Shown piece after piece: positions 1 to 8,131 of a stretch of 20,382 nt of DNA. Position 1 is the stretch's first letter. Each line of letters begins with the position of its first letter. Location: positions 1 to 20,382 of the forward strand of contig JAEZZN010000140.1 in the NCBI GenBank assembly GCA_023418535.1. Direction: 5' to 3'. This stretch comes from Bacillota bacterium. Its GTDB lineage: Bacteria > Bacillota_A > Clostridia > Tissierellales > Peptoniphilaceae. The position numbers and the translations under genes were made by a program. The notes under the pieces were generated by a model. That model saw only the letters and a list, made by a program, of their open reading frames with translations. It was not told the origin of the DNA and did no database searches.

Positions 1-54
1 CAATTATACATTATGGAGGATTTTTTGGTGCTTGAAGCTAAAGCTTTTTTACCT

Positions 55-73
55 CCACCTGCATAGCAGGTGG
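55..73 (+). repeat. Perfect GC-rich hairpin near the left edge, possibly the end of a mobile element
   Basis: An 8-bp perfect stem (CCACCTGC / GCAGGTGG) with a 3-nt ATA loop, followed by TTTATTG. It is preceded by a second short palindrome at 35-46 (AAGCT-AA-AGCTT), and GGAGG at 15-19 can pair with CCTCC at 52-56. Such a compact GC-rich hairpin in very AT-rich DNA resembles the subterminal right-end hairpin of IS200/IS605-type elements or the 3' end of their associated RNA. It could equally be a plain rho-independent terminator of a plus-strand gene left of the window. No transposase is visible, so the mobile-element reading is inference. Confidence 0.5.
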
Positions 74-125
74 TTTATTGTTTCGTTCACTTACGTTCAC
101 TCAACTCACTAAAGTGAACAATAAA
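74..125. repeat. Bulged inverted repeat between the left hairpin and the murF terminator
   Basis: The right arm at 112-125 (AAGTGAACAATAAA) is complementary to 74-82 plus 88-92, with a 5-nt bulge (83-87) in the left arm and a loop at 93-111. The loop and left arm also contain a second copy of GTTCACT (95-101, copying 85-91). The repeat directly abuts the hairpin at 55-73 and overlaps the A-tract of the murF terminator. Its function is unknown; it may belong to the same element-like structure. Confidence 0.45.
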
Positions 126-160
126 AACGTCTTTTAGAAAATTTCCTAAAAGACGTTTTT
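123..160 (-). terminator. Strong rho-independent terminator after murF, probably bidirectional
   Basis: A perfect 15-bp stem (123-137 pairing with 146-160) encloses an 8-nt loop. On the minus strand it starts 15 bases past the murF stop codon and ends in a T-tract, so it should close the ddl–murF transcript. The stem has A-tracts and T-tracts at its base, so it would also work for a plus-strand transcript entering from the left. Confidence 0.85.
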
Positions 161-175
161 CTATAATTTCATTAA

Positions 176-1555
176 TTATACATGTAAAGTATTTATTGAT
201 TCTATTACTTCTTCCATGTGCATAGATCTTGAAGCTTTAACTAATACAAGTGTTCCTTTTTTTATTAGATATTTTGCTTTTGTAACTAGTTCACGTTTTG
301 ATTCAAAATAAAGCACTCTATTTGGCGGAAAATTCTTTGAAGCTTCTTGAGCTGTATATTTGCTTAATGGCCCAAAAAGTAATAAATAGTCTACATTATC
401 TTGAGTTATTTCTCTACCAATTTCTTTGTGAAGTTCTATTTCATTGCTACCTAACTCTAGCATATCTCCAAGTATAGCAATTTTTCTTGTATATCCTGAT
501 AAAATACTTAAAGTTCTTAATGCAGATCTTAATGATTGAGGATTTGATTTATAAGAGTCATTTAAAATATCATATCCATTCAAATTCATTAGTTCTGATC
601 TCATACTAGAGTTTCTATTATTTAAGATTGCATCATATGCATCAGATTTATTTACCTCTAATAATTCACCAATAATCGCTGCAACAGTAGCATTATAAAC
701 TTGGTGTTCACCTATCATACTTACATTATAAAATTCACCATTTAAAAGGAATAGGCTACCTACATTGTTTGATTCTATTATTTCAATTACATAATCTGAA
801 GATTTATCTTGACCAAATGATATTAATTTCTGTTTTATATCCATTTGAGCAATTGCAAACTTTAATATTTCATCATCATTGTTGTAAATGAGTATACCAT
901 CTTCTTTTAATCCTGATAGTATTCCTAATTTTTCTTTTGCGATATTTTCTTTTGTAATTAAAGTATCAAGATGAGCTTCACCTATATTTGTAATAACCGC
1001 AATATCTGGCTTAGATATATCTGAATTAGCTTTTATTTCTCCACCTTTTCCATCAAACATTCCAAGTTCACATACCCCCACTTGCGTATCTTTTGTAAAT
1101 CTAAGTAATGTGATAGGTAAACCGATTTGATTGTTTAGATTTCCAATCGTCTTTGTAACATTATATTTTTTAGAAAGAACTTTAGCCACCATATCTTTTG
1201 TTGTTGTTTTACCATTTGAACCTGTAATTGCTATAACTTTTAAGTCTAGTGTTTCTCTATAGTTTTTTGCAAATTGTCTAAGCGCTTGTAAAGTATCTTC
1301 AACCCAAATTATTGGCTTATCGTCTTTATGATATTCACCAATTTTTGCAAAGCTAGCTTTGGCATCTAATTCAAATGCATCATCTATGAATAAATGACCA
1401 TTTAAATTCGCACCAATAAGTGGCAAATATATGTCACCGGATTCGATACTTCTTGTATCTCGTGAAATTTCACTAATCACAATATCGCTATATTCTTCCT
1501 TATTCAATTTTCCATTTGATAATTCTGCAATTTCACCTAATCTAAGATTAAGCAT
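176..1555 (-). CDS. murF: UDP-N-acetylmuramoyl-tripeptide–D-alanyl-D-alanine ligase (MurF)
   Basis: Cytoplasmic ligase that adds the terminal dipeptide made by Ddl to the UDP-MurNAc-tripeptide using ATP, the last cytoplasmic step of the stem peptide. The 459-residue product has the MurF/Mur-ligase layout: N-terminal substrate domain (about 1-100), central ATPase domain with P-loop TGSNGKTTTK at 111-120 and the TNIGEAHL segment, and a C-terminal domain with the NDSYKSNP and GDMLELG signatures. I chose the ATG at 1555 because AGAGG lies 7 bases upstream; the longer in-frame ATG at 1576 has no such site. The start overlaps the end of ddl by 8 bases (ATGCTTAA), so the two are probably translationally coupled. 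A strong hairpin follows the stop. The identification is secure; only the start is a choice. Confidence 0.95.
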   Translation of the reverse strand: MLNLRLGEIAELSNGKLNKEEYSDIVISEISRDTRSIESGDIYLPLIGANLNGHLFIDDAFELDAKASFAKIGEYHKDDKPIIWVEDTLQALRQFAKNYRETLDLKVIAITGSNGKTTTKDMVAKVLSKKYNVTKTIGNLNNQIGLPITLLRFTKDTQVGVCELGMFDGKGGEIKANSDISKPDIAVITNIGEAHLDTLITKENIAKEKLGILSGLKEDGILIYNNDDEILKFAIAQMDIKQKLISFGQDKSSDYVIEIIESNNVGSLFLLNGEFYNVSMIGEHQVYNATVAAIIGELLEVNKSDAYDAILNNRNSSMRSELMNLNGYDILNDSYKSNPQSLRSALRTLSILSGYTRKIAILGDMLELGSNEIELHKEIGREITQDNVDYLLLFGPLSKYTAQEASKNFPPNRVLYFESKRELVTKAKYLIKKGTLVLVKASRSMHMEEVIESINTLHV

Positions 1556-2594
1556 TTTCATACCTCTCAACTGCATAAGAAATAATTCTATCTAACAATT
1601 GTCCGTAATTAATACCATCTGTTACTTCCCATAATCCTGGAGACAAGGATGTTGGGGTCATACCTGGGAATGTATTAATTTCATTTACATAGAAATTTCC
1701 ATCAAGCCCCATAAATATATCTACTCTTGCAAAATCATTACAACCAGCTGCTAAATATGCATCTATAGCTAATTCTCTTACTCTATCTGAATCTGATTGT
1801 GAAAGTTCATGAGGAATATTCATTACAAGATTCTTATCTAGGTATTTTGCTTCATAATCGAATAATTCTCTTTGTGTTGTATATGATCCTGCAAGTGAAG
1901 CTATCGGTCTTTCATTTCCAAGTACTGAAACCTCTAATTCTTCAAAAGGCATTTCTTCTTCAACTACAACTTTATCATCATATTTGAAAGCTTCTTCTAA
2001 TGCTTCAATTATATTGTCTTTATTTGCTCTGGATACACCAATAGATGAGCCATTATTTGCAGGTTTTACAAATACATTTTCTCCCAATTTGTCAAATATA
2101 TTGCTCAAAATAGAATCTTTATTTTCATCTCTCATATATCTTTTTTTGTTGATAATATAATATTTTGCTTGTGGTATTCCATGTGACGCAAATAAATCAT
2201 TTGCAACGGCTTTATCAAAGCATATAGCTGATGGAGCTATCTTATTTCCTATATATTTTATGCCTAAAGTTTCTAAAAAACCTTGAATTTGTCCGTCTTC
2301 TCCAGTAGTTCCATGAATTACCGGTAATACATAAGGATCTTCAATTTGATTAATAAAATCAATAAATTGCATAATGGATTCTTTTTTATTTAGAGATGTT
2401 GTTCTCTTTAAATCTTCAGGATTTTCAATATCTTCTTTATAGTATCCTATTGGAACAAATCTTCCATCTTTAGTTATATAAGTACAACTAATATTATATT
2501 TTTCTTTATCTAAGTTGTTAATGATAGCTCTAGCAGATCTAAGTGAAATTTCATGTTCACTACTTTCACCACCATACAATACGTGTATATTCAC
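1548..2594 (-). CDS. ddl: D-alanine–D-alanine ligase family protein (Ddl), Phe-type active site
   Basis: ATP-grasp ligase that joins two D-alanines (or D-Ala and another D-residue) for MurF, which follows directly. It has 348 residues. Visible motifs are YGGESSEHEISL at 8-19 (catalytic Glu at 13 or 15), the ATP-grasp loop KPANNGSSIGVS at 177-188, and the Mg-binding end DIFMGLDGNFYVNEINTFPG (292-311). The start is GTG at 2594: the ATG two bases upstream reads into an immediate stop, and GGAGGG sits 3 bases before the GTG. The oddity is residue 245: the motif reads LFDYEAKY, with Phe where E. coli DdlB carries Tyr216 in FYDYEAKY. In Leuconostoc and lactobacilli, Phe at this site goes with D-Ala-D-Lac formation. 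Here the specificity cannot be settled from sequence alone. Confidence 0.94.
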   Translation of the reverse strand: MNIHVLYGGESSEHEISLRSARAIINNLDKEKYNISCTYITKDGRFVPIGYYKEDIENPEDLKRTTSLNKKESIMQFIDFINQIEDPYVLPVIHGTTGEDGQIQGFLETLGIKYIGNKIAPSAICFDKAVANDLFASHGIPQAKYYIINKKRYMRDENKDSILSNIFDKLGENVFVKPANNGSSIGVSRANKDNIIEALEEAFKYDDKVVVEEEMPFEELEVSVLGNERPIASLAGSYTTQRELFDYEAKYLDKNLVMNIPHELSQSDSDRVRELAIDAYLAAGCNDFARVDIFMGLDGNFYVNEINTFPGMTPTSLSPGLWEVTDGINYGQLLDRIISYAVERYENA

Positions 2595-2611
2595 ATTCCC
2601 TCCAGCTAAAA

Positions 2612-2642
2612 TTTAATTTAATATATACTATATTAAATTAAA
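2612..2642. repeat. Perfect AT-only palindrome in front of ddl
   Basis: 14-bp arms (TTTAATTTAATATA and its complement) flank a 3-nt loop, between the aminopeptidase stop and the ddl ribosome-binding site. On the minus strand it is followed by TTTTAGC, so it could be a weak terminator for the upstream operon. It also covers the proposed -10 box of ddl, so it could be an operator. Being all A/T, the fold would be only moderately stable. Confidence 0.5.
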
Positions 2643-2655
2643 ATAAAATTTGCAA
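2627..2655 (-). promoter_or_regulatory. Candidate sigma-A promoter for ddl–murF
   Basis: Reading the minus strand, TTGCAA (2655-2650) and TATAGT (2632-2627) are separated by exactly 17 bases. Both are one or two mismatches from the consensus boxes. The start of transcription would fall about 25-30 bases before the GTG of ddl, leaving room for the GGAGGG site. The -10 box lies inside a perfect palindrome. Confidence 0.55.
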
Positions 2656-2665
2656 ACTTTAGTAA

Positions 2666-3892
2666 TTATGCCCAATTTCCATTTACAAACACATCTACTT
2701 CTGTTCCGTCTTCTTTAATTCCTTTAATATTTAAATCTTTTGTTCCTACCATAAAGTCCGCATGAACTGTAGATTGGTTTACATGATTTTCTTTTAACTC
2801 TTCTGGAGTCATTTCATTTCCACCTTCAATTGTAGTTGGATATGCAGCTCCTAAAGCGATATGACATGATGCATTTTCATCAAATAAAGTATTGAAAAAT
2901 AATATATTTGAATTTGAAATTGGTGAATCATATGGTACTAGCGCTACTTCACCAAGTCTCTTAGAATTTTCTCCATCTCTATCAAGTAATGATTTCAATG
3001 CATCTTTACCTACTTTTGCATCAAAATCAACAGCTTTACCATCTTCAAATTTAATCCAGAATTCATCAATAATATTTCCTTGATTTGCAAGTGGTTTTGC
3101 TGAATAAACTATACCATTTACATCATCCTTTGAAGGAAGTGTATATACTTCTTCTGTTGGCATATTTGGCACAAAGCTTTCACCCTTTTCATTTGTTGTG
3201 AATGCAGCTCTCCAAATATGTCCCTTTGGTAATCCTATAGTTAAATCTGTACCATTTGAAGCTGTATAATGTAAATGAGTAAATGAATGTTTATTTAACC
3301 ACTCTGATTTTTCAACAAGTAAATTGATATTATCATTCCATGATTTAATTGGATCCTCTTTATTTACTCTTGTTGTTTCAAATATAGCTTCCCATAAATC
3401 TGCAACTGGATCCTTGCTATCTGGGAACACCTTCTTAGCCCAAGCTTCTGTTGGAGCAGAAATAATAGTCCATGAAACAATATCATTCATTCTATATTTC
3501 ATTAATGGATGTAATACTTTTGATCTTTCTTGAGTAACTTTTTGAATCTTATCTCCACTAATTCCTTCTAATAATGAAGGGTCTGTACTTTTTACAAATA
3601 ATTGTTTTACACCTGATTTTAATAAAGTTTCATTTCTATCATATACATGGTGTGGAACTTCTGATAATACTTCTGTTGGAGAATATTCATATCCAAGTCT
3701 TGTTAGATAATCATCACTCCAATCAACTATAACTTCTTTAGCACCTGCTTCATATGCTTTCTTAACAGCAGCTCTTGCTAAATCTGCTCTATCAACAGAT
3801 ACAAATATTTGTACTGTATCCCCTTCACCTACATTTAATCCAACTTTTATTGCTAATTCTGCTAATTTTTCTATCTTTTTTTGTAGATCCAT
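2666..3892 (-). CDS. M29-family metallo-aminopeptidase (PepS/AmpS type), second tandem copy
   Basis: Zinc- or cobalt-dependent aminopeptidase of family M29, expected to be cytoplasmic and to remove N-terminal residues from peptides. The 408-residue product shows all family metal ligands in order: Glu at 247/248 in PTEEV, Glu315 in LGEVALV, His344 in ASCHIALG, and His377 with Asp379 in HADF, plus the likely catalytic Tyr351. I start at 3892 (MDLQKK), since AAGGAG lies 6 bases upstream; a longer in-frame ATG at 3961 would run into the preceding gene. It follows its paralogue after a 10-base gap, and the two proteins have the same length. Similarity between them is clearly higher in the C-terminal, metal-binding half than in the N-terminal half. 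The natural substrate is unknown; the location between murG and ddl does not by itself prove a role in cell-wall metabolism. Confidence 0.9.
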   Translation of the reverse strand: MDLQKKIEKLAELAIKVGLNVGEGDTVQIFVSVDRADLARAAVKKAYEAGAKEVIVDWSDDYLTRLGYEYSPTEVLSEVPHHVYDRNETLLKSGVKQLFVKSTDPSLLEGISGDKIQKVTQERSKVLHPLMKYRMNDIVSWTIISAPTEAWAKKVFPDSKDPVADLWEAIFETTRVNKEDPIKSWNDNINLLVEKSEWLNKHSFTHLHYTASNGTDLTIGLPKGHIWRAAFTTNEKGESFVPNMPTEEVYTLPSKDDVNGIVYSAKPLANQGNIIDEFWIKFEDGKAVDFDAKVGKDALKSLLDRDGENSKRLGEVALVPYDSPISNSNILFFNTLFDENASCHIALGAAYPTTIEGGNEMTPEELKENHVNQSTVHADFMVGTKDLNIKGIKEDGTEVDVFVNGNWA

Positions 3893-3902
3893 TTTTTTCT
3901 CC

Positions 3903-5129
3903 TTATGCCCAATTTCCATTCTTAAATACTTGTACTTCTGTACTATCTTCTTTAACTCCAATGATATCTAAATCAGCTGTACCTACCATAAAGTCCTCAT
4001 GAGCATATGAATCATTTACTCCATGTTCAGCTAATTCTTCATCTGTCATGTTTTCTCCACCTTCAATTGTAGTTGGATATGCTTTACCTAAAGCTAAATG
4101 ACAAGATGCATTTTCATCAAATAAAGTATTGTAAAATAGTATATTTGAATTTGAAATTGGTGAGTCAAATGGAACAAGTGCTACCTCTCCAAGTCTTCTT
4201 GCTCTTTCATCTTTTTCAAAAATGGAAGCAAGTACATCTTTACCTACTTTAGCATCAAAATCAACCACTGCTCCATCCTTAAATTCTAACCAAAATTCAT
4301 CTATAATATTTCCATCATAAACTAATGGTTTTGAAGAATGTACAACTCCATTTACTCCATCTTTATGAGGAAGTGTAAATACTTCTTCTGTTGGCATATT
4401 TGGTACGAATCTTTCGCCTTTTGCATTTTTAGATGATGCAGCAGTCCATATATGTCCCTTTGGTAACTCAATTTCTAAATCAGTTCCATTTGAAGATTTA
4501 TATCTTAAGTATTTGAAGTTTTCATCATTTAACCATTTTGCTTTTTCCATTAATGTATTTAAATGATCTTCCCATGCACTAATTGGATTTTCTGTATTAA
4601 CTCTTGTTGTATAGAAAATAGCTTCCCATAAATCATCAACTGGATTTTCACTATTTGGAAATACTTTTTTAGCCCATGCTTCTGTAGGTACTGAAACTAC
4701 AGTCCAAGAAACAATATCATTCATTGTATATTTTCTTAATGGTTGCATCACTTTTGACACAGCAAGTGAAGCTTCTTGAATTTTCTTAGGATCTATATCT
4801 TTTAATAATTCTGGATCAGATGCTGAAATTCCAATAAGTTTATGACGTTTTGTTTCTGCATAATACATAGCTCTATCAAATACATATTGTGGAACTTCTT
4901 TTAATATTTCAACAGGAGTATATTCATATTTCATCTTTGTAATTTCCCCATCATTCCAGTTTATTACAACATCATGAGCTCCTTGTTTATATGCATTTTC
5001 AGCGAGCATTCTGGCAAAATCCGCTCTCTCAACAGGTGAGTTTATAGTTAAGGTATCGCCTTCCATAATATTGGAACCTACTTTTATTATTAACTCTGCA
5101 TATTTGTTTAACTTTTCATTAAAATTCAT
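3903..5129 (-). CDS. M29-family metallo-aminopeptidase (PepS/AmpS type), first tandem copy
   Basis: Paralogue of the next gene downstream, also 408 residues. The metal-ligand set is intact: PTEEV near residue 246, LGEVALV near 315, ASCHLALG near 344 and HEDF near 377-380, with the family tyrosine a few residues after the third motif. The N-terminal half differs markedly from the neighbouring copy (for instance around residues 30-40 and 85-120), which suggests different substrate preferences. The start at 5129 has AGGAG 6 bases before it, and the gene begins 8 bases after the murG stop, so it is very likely co-transcribed with murG. Family members such as streptococcal PepS prefer basic or aromatic N-terminal residues, but nothing here fixes the specificity of this copy. 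Confidence 0.9.
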   Translation of the reverse strand: MNFNEKLNKYAELIIKVGSNIMEGDTLTINSPVERADFARMLAENAYKQGAHDVVINWNDGEITKMKYEYTPVEILKEVPQYVFDRAMYYAETKRHKLIGISASDPELLKDIDPKKIQEASLAVSKVMQPLRKYTMNDIVSWTVVSVPTEAWAKKVFPNSENPVDDLWEAIFYTTRVNTENPISAWEDHLNTLMEKAKWLNDENFKYLRYKSSNGTDLEIELPKGHIWTAASSKNAKGERFVPNMPTEEVFTLPHKDGVNGVVHSSKPLVYDGNIIDEFWLEFKDGAVVDFDAKVGKDVLASIFEKDERARRLGEVALVPFDSPISNSNILFYNTLFDENASCHLALGKAYPTTIEGGENMTDEELAEHGVNDSYAHEDFMVGTADLDIIGVKEDSTEVQVFKNGNWA

Positions 5130-5137
5130 ACTTTCTC

Positions 5138-6208
5138 CTATTTTTTTATTTTATTTATACTATTATAAATCTCTACAACTGTATCTGCAAATTGGAATTT
5201 ATCCATATTTTCCTTAAATTCTTTTCCTCTTGAACTAAGAGTATTTATTTTTTCTAAAAATACTTCATTATTAATCGAATTTTCTTCAAGTACAATAGCA
5301 TATCCATTGTTTTTAAATGATTTGGCATTGTCCACTTGATCTCCTCTTGAGTTTCCTGCAGGAAGCGGAATCAGTAACATTGGAATTTTATAATACAAAA
5401 ATTCAAAGATAGAGTTTGCTCCAGCTCTTGAAATTACTATATCAGAAGCTGCTAATATATCTTTTAATTCCTCTTTTAAATATTCAAACTGATAATATCC
5501 TTTACGCTTTATTGTATTATCATATCCATCTTTTCCTGTAGAATGTATAATATTGTAATCTTTAAGCAGACTATCTAAATTCTCTCTAATTAAATTGTTT
5601 AATTTCTTTGCTCCCAGTGAACCGCCCATTACAAGTATAATTGGCTTTTCATCATCAATTCCTACAAATTTCTTTCCATCATCTTTGTTTCCATTTTTAA
5701 GATCTTGTCTAATAACAGGCCCCAATAATTTTCCTTTTCCAGACTTTATATATTTTTTAGTTTCTGGAAAAGTTGTGAATATGGTGCTAACAAATGGTTG
5801 AACTAATTTATTCGCAAGACCTGGTGTCAAATCAGATTCGTGAGAAATCGACGGGACTCTATTTACCCAAGCTCCAAATAAAACAGGAACCGATACAAAT
5901 CCACCTTTTGAAAATGCTACATTTGGTCTAATTCTAGCTATTTTAAATATAGACTGAATACATCCCCATAAAACTCTAAAAATATCAGTAAAATTTCTAA
6001 AAGAAAATTGTCTTCTAAGTTTCCCTGTGGAAATTTCATGGTATTTTACACCTTCTATATCTTTTATAAGATCTTTTTCAATTCCTTTTTTAGATCCTAT
6101 ATAATGAATTTCCCAATTATCTTTTTGTAATATCGGTATCAAGGCAAGATTTACAGCTACATGCCCTGTTGTCCCGCCACCTGTTAGGACAATCTTATTT
6201 CTTTTCAT
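5138..6208 (-). CDS. murG: UDP-GlcNAc:lipid I N-acetylglucosamine transferase (MurG)
   Basis: Peripheral membrane GT28 glycosyltransferase that converts lipid I to lipid II at the inner face of the membrane. The 356-residue product has the N-terminal acceptor-domain loop TGGGTTGHV at 9-17, FSKGGFVSVP at 99-108 and HESD at 123-126. The C-terminal donor-domain loops are MGGSLGA at 194-200, SRAGANSIFE at 260-269 and GDQVDNA at 289-295. The GGTTGH form of the first loop and the SRGDQVDNA region resemble the Bacillus/Staphylococcus/Clostridium type. AGGAA lies 6 bases before the ATG, and the gene starts 8 bases after serS ends. It leads the cell-wall part of the run, although ddl and murF also have their own promoter candidate. 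Confidence 0.95.
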   Translation of the reverse strand: MKRNKIVLTGGGTTGHVAVNLALIPILQKDNWEIHYIGSKKGIEKDLIKDIEGVKYHEISTGKLRRQFSFRNFTDIFRVLWGCIQSIFKIARIRPNVAFSKGGFVSVPVLFGAWVNRVPSISHESDLTPGLANKLVQPFVSTIFTTFPETKKYIKSGKGKLLGPVIRQDLKNGNKDDGKKFVGIDDEKPIILVMGGSLGAKKLNNLIRENLDSLLKDYNIIHSTGKDGYDNTIKRKGYYQFEYLKEELKDILAASDIVISRAGANSIFEFLYYKIPMLLIPLPAGNSRGDQVDNAKSFKNNGYAIVLEENSINNEVFLEKINTLSSRGKEFKENMDKFQFADTVVEIYNSINKIKK

Positions 6209-6216
6209 AAATATTC

Positions 6217-7485
6217 CTATGCTTCTATTTTATCTACTCTCATGTAATTCTTTAAAACTTCAGGTATTGTTATAGTCCCATCTTCATTTTGATAATTTTC
6301 AAGTATTGCAGCAAATGTTCTTCCTACAGCAAGTCCTGAACCATTCAATGTATGCAATAATTTAACTTTTCCATCTTCATCTCTATATTTTAGATTTGCT
6401 CTTCTTGCTTGGAAATCTCCAAAATTAGAACATGAAGAAATTTCAACATATCTACCATATGAAGGCATCCACACTTCTATATCATATGTTTTTGTGGATG
6501 AGAATCCTAAATCTCCAGAAGATAATAATACTACTCTATACGGAATTTCTAATAATTGTAGAATTTTTTCTGCATCTGCAGTTAATTTTTCAAGTTCTTT
6601 AAATGATTCTTCTGGTTTCACAAGTTTAACAAGCTCAACTTTATCAAATTGATGATTTCTTATAAGTCCTCTTGTATCACGTCCTGCTGATCCTGCTTCT
6701 TGTCTAAAACATGCAGTATATGCAGTATAGTAAAGTGGAAGTTCATCATTTGCTATAATTTCATCTTTTCTAAAATTAGTAACTGGAACTTCAGCTGTAG
6801 GTACTAAAAAGAAATCTTTTGAAGGGATATGAAATGCATCTTCTTCAAATTTTGGTAATTGACCTGTACCTGTCATAGCACTTCTATTCACTAAATATGG
6901 AACACTTAATTCTGTGTATTTTCCATCACCAGTATGTGTATCAAGCATAAATGTGTAGATTGATCTTTCAAGTTTAGCTCCAAGGCCTTTGAATATTGAA
7001 AATCTAGCACCTGATACTTTTGAAGCTCTTTCAAAATCCAATATTCCTAAATCAACACCTAAATCCCAATGAGCTTTTGGTTCAAAATCAAATTTTCTTG
7101 GTTCACCAAATTTTCTTATTTCTACATTATCGCTATCATCTAATCCTTCAGGAACTGATTCATCAGGAATATTTGGAATATATAATAGTTTGTTTTCAAT
7201 TTCTGATTCTAATTTTCTTAATTTTTCATCTTCTTCTTTTATTTCGTTTGAAAGGTCTTTCATTTTTGCAAATATCGGACCAAGATCTTTTCCTTCTTTT
7301 TTCAATTGTCCAATTGATTTAGAAACTTTATTTTGTTCAGCTTTCTTAGCTTCTACATTTGTAATTATTGCTCTTCTTTCTTCATCAAGTTTGATAATTT
7401 CATCTATAGAAAATTCTCCATGACGTTTTTTTAATCCATTTTTTACATTTTCTTTGTCATTTCTAATAAGTTTTATGTCTAACAT
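6217..7485 (-). CDS. serS: Seryl-tRNA synthetase
   Basis: Class II synthetase that charges tRNA-Ser (and tRNA-Sec where present) with serine in the cytoplasm. It has 422 residues, the usual bacterial length. Residues 1-105 form the tRNA-binding coiled-coil arm, rich in Lys and Glu. Catalytic signatures include TGTGQLPKF at 205-213, TAEVPVTN at 230-237, motif 2 ([20 protein letters not shown], 260-279), [15 protein letters not shown] at 348-362 and motif 3 ([17 protein letters not shown], 381-397). The ATG at 7485 has AGAGG 5 bases upstream and overlaps the preceding gene by 23 bases. Many Firmicutes serS genes have a T-box leader, but here the start lies inside another gene, so no such leader is present. 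Confidence 0.97.
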   Translation of the reverse strand: MLDIKLIRNDKENVKNGLKKRHGEFSIDEIIKLDEERRAIITNVEAKKAEQNKVSKSIGQLKKEGKDLGPIFAKMKDLSNEIKEEDEKLRKLESEIENKLLYIPNIPDESVPEGLDDSDNVEIRKFGEPRKFDFEPKAHWDLGVDLGILDFERASKVSGARFSIFKGLGAKLERSIYTFMLDTHTGDGKYTELSVPYLVNRSAMTGTGQLPKFEEDAFHIPSKDFFLVPTAEVPVTNFRKDEIIANDELPLYYTAYTACFRQEAGSAGRDTRGLIRNHQFDKVELVKLVKPEESFKELEKLTADAEKILQLLEIPYRVVLLSSGDLGFSSTKTYDIEVWMPSYGRYVEISSCSNFGDFQARRANLKYRDEDGKVKLLHTLNGSGLAVGRTFAAILENYQNEDGTITIPEVLKNYMRVDKIEA

Positions 7486-8131
7486 CTCGACCTCTCTTTA
7501 ATAAACCAATGTTTTCAACTTTTATTTCAATTTTATGTAAATTATTGTTTGCTAATAAACCTTTTTTCATCTTCTCAAAAGTTACAACTAAGTCACTTTC
7601 TACACAAGAAACATTTACATCTCCAGTGTCATAATCCATTCCAGATGGTAAATCTACAGATATAGTATAAATTCTAGATTTATTTATACTATCAATTACA
7701 TACTCTGTAGTTCCGTGGAAATTATTATCCCATTCAATTCCAACTATCGAGTCTATCAATGTATTTACTCTGTTCAAATCTTTAGGGAAGTTTTCTAATT
7801 CTTCAATTGTCTCTAGATAATGTATATTGCTATCCATCTTTTTCAAAATTTCAAATTGATATTTGAACGATTCACTCGGAATCGTTGAAGATTCCACTAT
7901 ATAGATATCTACAAATTTTCCAAGTGCAATTAAGTTTCTTGCAATAGCTAATCCATACGAACCATTTTGTGTTACACCACATATTACGGCAAAACTTTGT
8001 CTTTGATCTAAATTTATATGTGATATAAGCTTTAAAGCTGCATTTTCAATAATCATCTCTTCTTTTACGCCAAAATAATTAATTGTATAATCTTCCATGT
8101 CTTGAAACTGAAGTCTATTTATTAATTCCAT
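7463..8131 (-). CDS. YjeF_N-domain protein, NAD(P)HX epimerase-like but with a degenerate signature
   Basis: A 222-residue stand-alone protein with the YjeF N-terminal (NnrE) fold signatures: MIIENAA at 26-32, VDxxxG-like DSIVG at 127-131, [13 protein letters not shown] at 158-170 and [10 protein letters not shown] at 184-193. True NnrE enzymes epimerise damaged, hydrated NAD(P)H and are often fused to the dehydratase NnrD; no NnrD domain is present here. The usual GNGNNGGDG nucleotide loop reads GVTQNGSYG at 52-60, so the key Asp is Tyr59 and one Asn is Gln55. The protein may therefore have lost or changed activity. It overlaps the dnaI-like gene by 10 bases and serS by 23, with GAGG 8 bases before its ATG. 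Family assignment is solid; the function is uncertain. Confidence 0.8.
   Translation of the reverse strand: MELINRLQFQDMEDYTINYFGVKEEMIIENAALKLISHINLDQRQSFAVICGVTQNGSYGLAIARNLIALGKFVDIYIVESSTIPSESFKYQFEILKKMDSNIHYLETIEELENFPKDLNRVNTLIDSIVGIEWDNNFHGTTEYVIDSINKSRIYTISVDLPSGMDYDTGDVNVSCVESDLVVTFEKMKKGLLANNNLHKIEIKVENIGLLKRGRDVRHKTY

Noticed and set aside
7020..7322. Plus-strand open frame of about 100 codons within serS
   Set aside because: It is antisense to strongly conserved serS sequence, is rich in Leu, Ile and Phe as expected from the reverse of charged AT-rich coding DNA, and has no convincing ribosome-binding site or family resemblance.
7486..7600. A T-box leader controlling serS
   Set aside because: serS begins inside the preceding coding sequence and no leader space, specifier stem or T-box motif is seen.
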